A model generated the notes under the pieces. It made no database searches. It was given only the letters and a program-made list of their open reading frames with translations, and was not told the DNA's origin. Both the position numbers and the translations under genes were made by a program. Below, in pieces: positions 58,101 to 64,000 of a stretch of DNA of 64,000 bases. Origin of the DNA: Spongiimicrobium salis (GTDB taxonomy: Bacteria > Bacteroidota > Bacteroidia > Flavobacteriales > Flavobacteriaceae); contig NZ_JBHEQA010000001.1 in NCBI RefSeq assembly GCF_043678055.1, forward strand, positions 124,001-188,000. The letters run 5' to 3'. Each line of letters starts with the position of its first letter. Positions within the stretch are counted from its first letter, which is position 1.

Positions 58101-58438
58101 TAGAGGTCAAAATCTTTTTTAAGTTCGGAAATTACCTGATGGATATCCTGTTTCAATGTAGGAAAAATGCGTTCAATTTCAGAACTTCCGGAAGCGCTTT
58201 TTCCAAGTGTTTCAATATCCAGAGCCGCTTGGCGCGTCTGTTCCATTCCCAAAAGATCTACATTGGGTTTAATTTTATGGGCCAGCTTATATACATTTTC
58301 ATAATTTCGCTGGGACAAGGCAGTTTCCAGTTGTTCCAGATCTTGGGGCACTTCTTCTAAAAATACTGAGATAACGGAATTGATAAAGTCTTTATCCCCA
58401 TCAGCCATTTCATTTAATTTATCAAGATTATATATCAT
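58100..58438 (-). CDS. Stand-alone Hpt (histidine phosphotransfer) protein
   Basis: 112 residues forming a four-helix Hpt domain with phospho-acceptor His54 in VYKLAHKIKPNVDLLGM. It relays phosphate between a hybrid histidine kinase and a response regulator, but neither is encoded nearby. The gene overlaps by one base both the FAH-family gene upstream and cinA downstream, so its transcription is tied to housekeeping genes. Confidence 0.88.
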   Translation of the reverse strand: MIYNLDKLNEMADGDKDFINSVISVFLEEVPQDLEQLETALSQRNYENVYKLAHKIKPNVDLLGMEQTRQAALDIETLGKSASGSSEIERIFPTLKQDIHQVISELKKDFDL

Positions 58439-59049
58439 TATTTAATTTTTACTGTGAATAGTTCTTTCCCTTCAAGTACACCTGAAAGGTAATCATTTGT
58501 ACTTATTTTAGCAACTCCGGCCGGTGTACCGGTAAAGATCACATCTCCTTTTTTCAACATAAAAAACGTAGAAACATAAGCGATCAATTCGTCTATTTTC
58601 CAGAGCATCAAGGTCGTATTGCCCTCCTGTACCACGGTTCCATTGTTCAACAATTTAAAGTTTAAGTCGTTCAAATCTTTAAAAGTTGTTTTGGGAAGCC
58701 ATTTTCCGATCACCGCTGCTCCATCAAAACCTTTGGCTTTCTCCCAAGGCAGCCCTTTTTCTTTTAATTGTGTTTGTACATCCCTAGCGGTAAAATCGAT
58801 TCCCAAACTTATTTCATCATAGTAACTAGGGGCAAATTTAGGGTCGATATGTTTTCCTACTTTTTTAATTTTCACCAGTACTTCCACTTCATGATGCACA
58901 TCGTTGGAAAATTCAGGAATGTAAAAATCTTGTTCTTTAGGGAGTACGGAGGAATCTGGTTTTATAAAGACTACCGGATCCAAAGGGCGTTCATTGGATA
59001 ATTCTTCAATATGCGCCGCGTAATTACGGCCTATGCATATAATTTTCAT
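58438..59049 (-). CDS. Fumarylacetoacetate hydrolase family protein
   Basis: 203 residues of the FAH C-terminal fold (PF01557). GRNYAAHIEELSNERPLDPV, a metal-ligand Glu pair in NDVHHEVEVLVKI, an Asp in LGIDFTARDVQ and VIFTGTPAGVAKIS are visible. The short, single-domain form is related to acylpyruvate hydrolase and oxaloacetate decarboxylase (FAHD1-like); substrate cannot be fixed by sequence. Cytoplasmic. It leads a coupled unit with the Hpt gene and cinA. Confidence 0.9.
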   Translation of the reverse strand: MKIICIGRNYAAHIEELSNERPLDPVVFIKPDSSVLPKEQDFYIPEFSNDVHHEVEVLVKIKKVGKHIDPKFAPSYYDEISLGIDFTARDVQTQLKEKGLPWEKAKGFDGAAVIGKWLPKTTFKDLNDLNFKLLNNGTVVQEGNTTLMLWKIDELIAYVSTFFMLKKGDVIFTGTPAGVAKISTNDYLSGVLEGKELFTVKIK

Positions 59050-59190
59050 TTACAGATTGTTTGTGTTGTTTATAGTTCTTATGATATACCCGGGAAAGCT
59101 TAAAATCTGTTCCCTTGTATATGTTTCCCCACATGTATCCTTTTCTTCTACTGATCAAAAAAAAGAATGGTCCTATACCATTAAACGTAT

Positions 59191-59967
59191 TTACGTCAAT
59201 TTATTATTTAGCTTGCTCAATTTAATTTGGGTAAGTACTTTCTTGGTGTACAGGGGAAAGTCAGCATTCAATATCCAGCCGAAATAACCAGGCTCTTTCT
59301 CCAAAACCTGATCTACTTTTTTCCCTTTGTGTTTTCCAAAAGAAAAAATAGGATCTCCTTCTTCATCGAGCACAATAAATCCAGCAAAATCCAAGGATTG
59401 TTTCCGTCTCGAGAATTCCGATAATTTCTTGACATTATTCTCCAGATCCGGATAGCGGTCCAATTGCGACAATAACACTTCATAGGTGGCATGGGTATCC
59501 GCGGCGGCGCTATGGGCATCTGTTAATTCTTTGTCACAATAGAACTTGTAGGCTGCGGCTAGGGTCCGCTTTTCCATTTTATGAAAAATGGTCTGTACAT
59601 CTATGGAAACCGTATTTTTCATGTCAAAATCGATTCCTGCTCGTAGCATTTCTTCCGCCAAAAGGGGAATATCAAAGCGATCGGAGTTAAACCCTCCTAA
59701 ATCGCTGTCTTTGATCATGGCATATATTTCCTTGGAAAGTTCCTTGAAGGTGGGCTCATTGGCCACTTTCTCATTGGAAATCCCATGAACGGCAATAACC
59801 TCTTCCGGGATAGGCATTTCCGGATTTACCAACCAGGTCTTACTCTCTTTATTTCCATTGGGGAATACCTTTAAAATAGCGATTTCCACTATTCTGTCTT
59901 TGGCTACATTAACTCCGGTAGTCTCTAAATCAAAAAAGCAAATAGGTTTTGTAAGTTGTAAATCCAT
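59191..59967 (-). CDS. DnaQ-like DEDDh 3'-5' exonuclease
   Basis: 258 residues from ATG 59967 (a start two codons earlier is possible). Exo I is CFFDLETTGVNVAKDRIVEI, Exo II GFNSDRFDIPLL, and Exo III DAHSAAADTHATYEVL with the His of the DEDDh class. A C-terminal 60-residue extension (FSFGKHKGKKVDQVLEKEPG) carries the fold seen at the end of many Bacteroidota exonucleases (DUF3820-like, 'GKHKG'). It could proofread for DNA polymerase III or process RNA. It has a possible -7 element at 60000-59993. Confidence 0.92.
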   Translation of the reverse strand: MDLQLTKPICFFDLETTGVNVAKDRIVEIAILKVFPNGNKESKTWLVNPEMPIPEEVIAVHGISNEKVANEPTFKELSKEIYAMIKDSDLGGFNSDRFDIPLLAEEMLRAGIDFDMKNTVSIDVQTIFHKMEKRTLAAAYKFYCDKELTDAHSAAADTHATYEVLLSQLDRYPDLENNVKKLSEFSRRKQSLDFAGFIVLDEEGDPIFSFGKHKGKKVDQVLEKEPGYFGWILNADFPLYTKKVLTQIKLSKLNNKLT

Positions 59968-60070
59968 AGTCATCTTTAAATTGGGTACATTACAAAGATA
60001 ACCTATAGGTACGACAGGAAAAATCTATCCCATCTTTATTTTTGATATCAAAATCGATAAAACTTCTGGA

Positions 60071-60847
60071 TTAACGCCTTGTAGAAAACAGCCATGGCAA
60101 CAGTTGAGGCTCTGCAAAGGCATTATCCCAGCTATTGTGGCCTACATCCGGATATAGGGAATATTTTACCTTTCCCTTGGCCGCTTCAATTGCCTTTACC
60201 ATGGCACTGGAATAGGTATAGGGTACGGCTTGATCCTTATCCCCATGGAATACCCACCAACTTGCCCCGGTCAATTTGCCTGCCGTATCAGGATGGGCAC
60301 CGCCACAAATAGGGAACGCTGCTGCAAAGGTCTTAGGGTTACGCCGTACGATCTCAAAAGTCCCCATACCTCCCATAGACAATCCACCTACATATACTTT
60401 TGATCGATCAACAGGATAATTTTTGAAGAGTTGTTTCATTAATTTCTGCACCATTTTCATTGCCATAGTGGGTTTGCCTTTTTTATGAAAAATGAATTTC
60501 CCCTGAGTGGGATCTGCGGTATTTTCCTTATTGCTCCATTGATCTTCCTTTGGGCATTGGGGAAAAACGACTATGGCAGGAAATTTTTTTCGAACATCTT
60601 CCTGAAGAAACAAACGGGCTCCATGCACCAACTGCAATTCATTATCCGTACCCCTTTCCCCAGAACCGTGCAAAAATAACAATAGCGGATAGCGCTCTTC
60701 CGGATTGTAGTTGTCCGGCAGCAAAATCCGATACGGCATGCGATCTTTTCCTTTGACAAACACCTCTTTTTTATAGGCCGAAAGGTCTTGCCCCATTACA
60801 TTAAAAAGACCGAACAGAAACACAATACCCATTGCTATTTTTCCCAT
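60071..60847 (-). CDS. Exported alpha/beta hydrolase, prolyl-oligopeptidase/esterase type
   Basis: 258 residues. Signal peptide 1-19 (LFGLFNVMGQ). The nucleophile elbow is YVGGLSMGGMGTFEI (GxSxG), the oxyanion strand LLLFLHGSGERGTDN, catalytic Asp in VFHGDKDQAVPY and His in YPDVGHNSWD. This is the single-domain form related to LpqC/PHB depolymerase and carbohydrate esterase family 1. Substrate unknown. It is located seven bases after the GSIII gene on the same strand and could be co-transcribed, although a functional link is not obvious. Confidence 0.88.
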   Translation of the reverse strand: MGKIAMGIVFLFGLFNVMGQDLSAYKKEVFVKGKDRMPYRILLPDNYNPEERYPLLLFLHGSGERGTDNELQLVHGARLFLQEDVRKKFPAIVVFPQCPKEDQWSNKENTADPTQGKFIFHKKGKPTMAMKMVQKLMKQLFKNYPVDRSKVYVGGLSMGGMGTFEIVRRNPKTFAAAFPICGGAHPDTAGKLTGASWWVFHGDKDQAVPYTYSSAMVKAIEAAKGKVKYSLYPDVGHNSWDNAFAEPQLLPWLFSTRR

Positions 60848-60853
60848 ATTCTA

Positions 60854-63040
60854 TTATTTGATAAACAATAACTCCCGATATTTGGTCAGGGGCCAGGTTT
60901 CATTATCCACTAATTGTTCCAATTTATCGCTATGATAGCGTATTTCTTCAAAATAAGGCTTTACATTATCGCAATAGGCCACTGCTTTTTTGAAGATATC
61001 TTTAATGGCATTGGCCCTTTTTCTAGCCTCAGTCATATCGTCCGTTTTCTTTTTTAAGGTGACAATATGCTCGGCAATCTGTTCAATAATGGTCAACTGT
61101 CCTTCCGACAACTTCTTATGCGCAGCTCCATAAATATCCTTTAAGCCCATCACATTCTTTATCAAGATATTCTGATAGGCGATGGCTGCCGGTACGATAT
61201 GATTGTAAATTAGCTCATTGAACACACGCCCCTCTATCTGTGTGTGGTGGATATACGCCTCCAACTCTACTTCCTGTCGTGCTTTTACTTCCACTTCGCT
61301 CATTACTTTCATACTATTGAATAAGGCTATGGATTCCTTAGAAGTAAGTACTTTAAGCGCTTGGGGGGTATTTCTATTATTACTGAGCTTTCGTTTTTTT
61401 GCTTCTTTCTCCCATTCTTCACTATAACCATCACCATCAAAACGAATGCGTTTGGAGGTTTTTATATACTCCCGCAACACATTAAAAACCGCCTCATCTT
61501 TTTTGAGATTATTTTTATCCACCAAAGTGTCCACTTCCTTTTTAAAAGCGATCAATTGCTTGGCTACGATCGTATTCAGGACCGTCATAGGTTTGGAACA
61601 ATTGGTTTTAGACCCCACTCCCCTAATTTCAAATTTATTCCCTGTAAAGGCAAAAGGAGAAGTCCTGTTGCGATCCGTATTGTCCATTAGGATTTCCGGA
61701 ATCTTTCCTACCACATTCAATTTCAATTCTGTTTTCTCTTCTGGGGAAAGTTTCCCTTTGGAAACACCTTCCAGCTCATCCAGGACATTACTCAATTGCG
61801 TTCCTATAAAAACCGATAAAATTGCGGGAGGCGCCTCATTGGCCCCCAAACGATGATCATTGCCTGCCGAAGCAATGGACGAGCGCAACAATTCCTCATA
61901 GCTGTCTACCGCTTTGATCGTATTCACAAAGAAAGTAAGGAACTGGAGATTTTTCATGGGTGTGGATCCCGGACTCAACAAATTTACACCGGTATTGGTT
62001 GCTAAGGACCAATTGTTATGTTTTCCGGAGCCGTTCATTCCAGCAAAAGGTTTTTCGTGAAAAAGCACTTTAAAATTATGTTTGTCCGCAATCTTTTCCA
62101 TCACATCCATTAATAAAAGGTTGTGATCCACTGCCAAATTGGCCTCTTCAAATACCGGTGCCAATTCAAACTGATTGGGTGCAACTTCGTTATGTCTTGT
62201 TTTCACAGGAATTCCCAATCGGGTACATTCCTTTTCCAAATCGCTCATAAAGGCCAATACCCTACTAGGAATAACACCAAAATAATGATCGTCCAATTGT
62301 TGTCCTTTTGCCGCAGAGTGCCCCAAGAGCGTTCTCCCTGTAATGGTAATATCCGGTCTAGAATTCGCCAATGCTTTATCCACCAAAAAATACTCTTGCT
62401 CCCAACCTAAAGTGGCATTTACTTTGGATACCGTTTTATCGAAATATTTTGCCACTGCGGTCGCTGCTTCATCCACGGCATGCAATGCACGCAATAAAGG
62501 CGCTTTATTATCCAAAGCCTCTCCGGTATAGGAGACAAAAATAGTGGGGATACACAAGGTAGTTCCGTAAATAAATGCCGGCGAAGTGGGATCCCAAGCG
62601 GTATACCCTCTTGCTTCAAATGTATTTCTAATACCGCCACTGGGAAAACTAGAGGCGTCCGGTTCTTGCTGTACCAATTGATTTCCCCCGAATTTTTCCA
62701 ATGCTCTACCATCTGTATGCAAGTCAAAAAAAGCATCGTGCTTTTCGGCAGTGTTTCCTGTAAGGGGCTGAAACCAATGTGTATAATGTGTTGCCCCCAT
62801 GGATATGGCCCAGGCTTTCATGGCCTCTGCCACTTGATTTGCAATTTTTCGATCTATCTTGGAGCCAGAAAAAATAGCCCCTTTTACACTGTCGTATGCG
62901 TCCTGGGTAAGATACTGAAGCATGCGCTCTTCATTGAATACATTGGTTCCAAATAACTCGGAACGTCTTCCATTCTCTTCAATATTCATGGGTTTACGGT
63001 TATGGCTTTCTGCGATTGCATTAAATCTCATTCTAGACAT
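60854..63040 (-). CDS. glnN: Glutamine synthetase type III
   Basis: 728 residues, the length of GSIII (GlnN) rather than GSI (~470) or GSII. N-terminal GSIII block with ELFGTNVFNEERMLQYL; ATP- and glutamate-binding parts ATLGWEQEYFLVDKA, EVAPNQFELAPVFEEANL, NGSGKHNNWSLATNTG and LGANEAPPAILSVFIG, with a GSIII C-terminal helical domain. It makes glutamine from glutamate, ammonia and ATP. It is divergently transcribed from a GSII gene with a shared 215-base upstream region. Confidence 0.97.
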   Translation of the reverse strand: MSRMRFNAIAESHNRKPMNIEENGRRSELFGTNVFNEERMLQYLTQDAYDSVKGAIFSGSKIDRKIANQVAEAMKAWAISMGATHYTHWFQPLTGNTAEKHDAFFDLHTDGRALEKFGGNQLVQQEPDASSFPSGGIRNTFEARGYTAWDPTSPAFIYGTTLCIPTIFVSYTGEALDNKAPLLRALHAVDEAATAVAKYFDKTVSKVNATLGWEQEYFLVDKALANSRPDITITGRTLLGHSAAKGQQLDDHYFGVIPSRVLAFMSDLEKECTRLGIPVKTRHNEVAPNQFELAPVFEEANLAVDHNLLLMDVMEKIADKHNFKVLFHEKPFAGMNGSGKHNNWSLATNTGVNLLSPGSTPMKNLQFLTFFVNTIKAVDSYEELLRSSIASAGNDHRLGANEAPPAILSVFIGTQLSNVLDELEGVSKGKLSPEEKTELKLNVVGKIPEILMDNTDRNRTSPFAFTGNKFEIRGVGSKTNCSKPMTVLNTIVAKQLIAFKKEVDTLVDKNNLKKDEAVFNVLREYIKTSKRIRFDGDGYSEEWEKEAKKRKLSNNRNTPQALKVLTSKESIALFNSMKVMSEVEVKARQEVELEAYIHHTQIEGRVFNELIYNHIVPAAIAYQNILIKNVMGLKDIYGAAHKKLSEGQLTIIEQIAEHIVTLKKKTDDMTEARKRANAIKDIFKKAVAYCDNVKPYFEEIRYHSDKLEQLVDNETWPLTKYRELLFIK

Positions 63041-63066
63041 AATAAAGGTATCTAAGTTCGTAGATA

Positions 63067-63098
63067 CAAATTTAGCATTTTAATAATGTAAGCTTCAA
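63067..63098 (-). promoter_or_regulatory. Predicted promoter of the GSIII gene
   Basis: On the minus strand: TTG at 63098-63096, 21 bases, then TAAATTTG at 63074-63067, a full match to the Bacteroidota consensus, 27 bases before the GSIII start. Confidence 0.62.
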
Positions 63099-63122
63099 AA
63101 AAATAATAAAAATAAGATTTGA

Positions 63123-63140
63123 CCCCTAAAAAAATAGGGG
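63123..63140. promoter_or_regulatory. Inverted repeat CCCCTA-A6-TAGGGG between the glutamine synthetase genes
   Basis: Perfect six-base arms with a six-A loop, standing between the GSIII promoter and the GSII gene. It could be an operator for a nitrogen regulator shared by both genes. Its GC-rich arms stand out in an AT-rich region. No regulator is identified. Confidence 0.35.
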
Positions 63141-63208
63141 TAATTTAATTTCATCTATTTTTTTGGACATTTACACCTATAATATTTTACCCTTATCAAT
63201 AATTATTT

Positions 63209-63216
63209 TATTTTTG
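63209..63216 (+). promoter_or_regulatory. Predicted -7 element of the GSII gene
   Basis: TATTTTTG matches TAnnTTTG and lies 40 bases before the start codon. The -33 TTG is not clear. A nearly identical stretch (TTTTTGGACAT) occurs about 50 bases upstream, at 63160-63170. Confidence 0.4.
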
Positions 63217-63255
63217 GACATCTTTTTTAAAAGTTTAAAATTAACTGCCGAAATT

Positions 63256-64000
63256 ATGAGCAAATCTAAATTAGAGTACATCTGGTTAGATGGTTACAAA
63301 CCAACAGCCAACCTCAGAAGTAAAACAAAAGTAGAAGAAGATTTTAGTGGTAAATTGGAAGATTGCCCTATGTGGTCTTTCGATGGGAGTTCTACCCAAC
63401 AGGCTGAAGGAGGGTCCTCTGACTGCCTATTAAAACCTGTCGCTATTTATCCCGATCCTGCGCGAAATAATGGATTCTTAGTAATGACCGAAGTTTTGAA
63501 TGCAGATGGAACAGCGCATGAATCCAATGCACGAGCTACCATTGATGATGGAGATAATGATTTTTGGTTTGGTTTTGAGCAAGAGTATTTCATTATGGAC
63601 ACGCAAACACAGTTGCCTTTGGGCTTCCCAATCGGTGGTTATCCAGGACCTCAAGGGTTATACTATTGCTCTGTAGGGGGTAAAAATACTTGGGGGCGTG
63701 ATTTGGTGGAAGAGCATGCAGATCTTTGTATTGCTGCCGGATTGAATTTTGAAGGAATCAATCAAGAAGTTGCCGCAGGACAGTGGGAATTTCAATTGTT
63801 TGCCAAAGGTGCGAAAAAAGCAGGAGACGAAATTTGGGTAGCCCGCTATCTCTTGGATCGTTTAACAGAAAGCTATGGTTACTATATAGAGTATCACCCT
63901 AAGCCGATCAAAGGGGATTGGAATGGTTCGGGAATGCATGCCAATTTCTCCAACACTACCTTGAGAACCTGTGGTTCCCAAGAAGTATACGAAAAGATTT
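63256..64000 (+). CDS. Glutamine synthetase type II (3' end outside window)
   Basis: 248 residues are visible from ATG 63256; the gene continues past the window. KLEYIWLDGYKPTANLRSKT and PMWSFDGSSTQQAEGGSSDC are the GSII beta-grasp N-terminus; GFEQEYFIMD and INQEVAAGQWEFQ are ATP and metal-binding parts, and IKGDWNGSGMHANFS the substrate loop. This eukaryote-type, shorter enzyme is common in Flavobacteriia. It is divergent from the GSIII gene, so the cell has at least two ammonia-assimilating glutamine synthetases of different families at one locus. Confidence 0.96.
   Translation, partial: MSKSKLEYIWLDGYKPTANLRSKTKVEEDFSGKLEDCPMWSFDGSSTQQAEGGSSDCLLKPVAIYPDPARNNGFLVMTEVLNADGTAHESNARATIDDGDNDFWFGFEQEYFIMDTQTQLPLGFPIGGYPGPQGLYYCSVGGKNTWGRDLVEEHADLCIAAGLNFEGINQEVAAGQWEFQLFAKGAKKAGDEIWVARYLLDRLTESYGYYIEYHPKPIKGDWNGSGMHANFSNTTLRTCGSQEVYEKI

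Noticed and set aside
1..64000. CRISPR arrays, tRNA or rRNA genes, insertion sequences, prophage
   Set aside because: No regularly spaced repeats, no recognisable tRNA or rRNA stretches and no transposase, integrase or phage structural proteins were found on reading; a dedicated tRNA/ncRNA scan could not be run.

Overview
The window is chromosomal DNA of a member of the Bacteroidota, most likely a marine, carotenoid-pigmented Flavobacteriaceae. The pointers are the AT-rich base composition, the near absence of Shine-Dalgarno sites, several promoters of the Bacteroidota type (TTG, 17-24 nt, TAnnTTTG), a eukaryote-type glutamine synthetase (GSII) next to GSIII, a mitochondrial-type aconitase, the lineage-specific small proteins DUF4295 and Lacal_2735, and crtI-crtB-crtZ beside a B12-binding MerR regulator. 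No rRNA, tRNA, CRISPR array, insertion sequence, integrase or prophage gene was seen.

Layout. 0-10.2 kb: the end of an outer-membrane barrel gene, then minus-strand metabolic and unassigned genes (TraB/GumN, creatininase family, serine hydrolase with TPRs, glycerate kinase, methyltransferase, EEP nuclease, nitronate monooxygenase, TfoX-like). 10.4-14.2 kb: carotenoid locus, CarH/LitR-like regulator followed by crtI, crtB and crtZ. 14.2-21.1 kb (minus): two tandem TlpA-like proteins, aconitase, MoxR ATPase, a SurA-type isomerase and a SurA-like lipoprotein. 21.3-32.5 kb (plus): class A-like serine hydrolase, START-domain protein, tricorn-like protease, the DUF2339/DUF3999 pair, an AraC regulator and another serine hydrolase. 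32.5-37.5 kb: a HipA-like kinase with DUF3037, a fasciclin protein divergent from an ECF sigma/anti-sigma pair, and membrane proteins. 37.7-43.8 kb: rimO, serine hydrolase, amidase, DUF2911 protein and ftsY.

43.9-56.0 kb is the most distinctive part. A plus-strand, four-gene ligase-associated DNA-damage operon (exonuclease, ATP-dependent ligase, Lhr-like helicase, PdeM) converges on a long minus-strand run centred on photolyases: Lacal_2735, a small coiled-coil protein, glutathione peroxidase, DUF2452, TIGR03643, a photolyase-family protein with inverted domain order, flavin reductase, DUF2256, a FeS-BCP-type (6-4) photolyase homologue that has lost all four cluster cysteines, and a membrane protein. 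The block lies between DUF4295 and ftsY, which are usually neighbours in this phylum (rpmB-rpmG-DUF4295-ftsY-rimO), so it looks like an insertion into a conserved housekeeping cluster.

56.1-64 kb: rpmB-rpmG-DUF4295, cinA, an Hpt-domain protein, a FAH-family hydrolase, a DEDDh exonuclease, a secreted alpha/beta hydrolase, and the divergent GSIII/GSII glutamine synthetases, the latter cut by the window end.

The carotenoid locus, its predicted light-sensing regulator, the photolyase run and the DNA-repair operon together suggest an organism adapted to sunlit water. That functional link is inferred from gene content; no shared regulation is shown.
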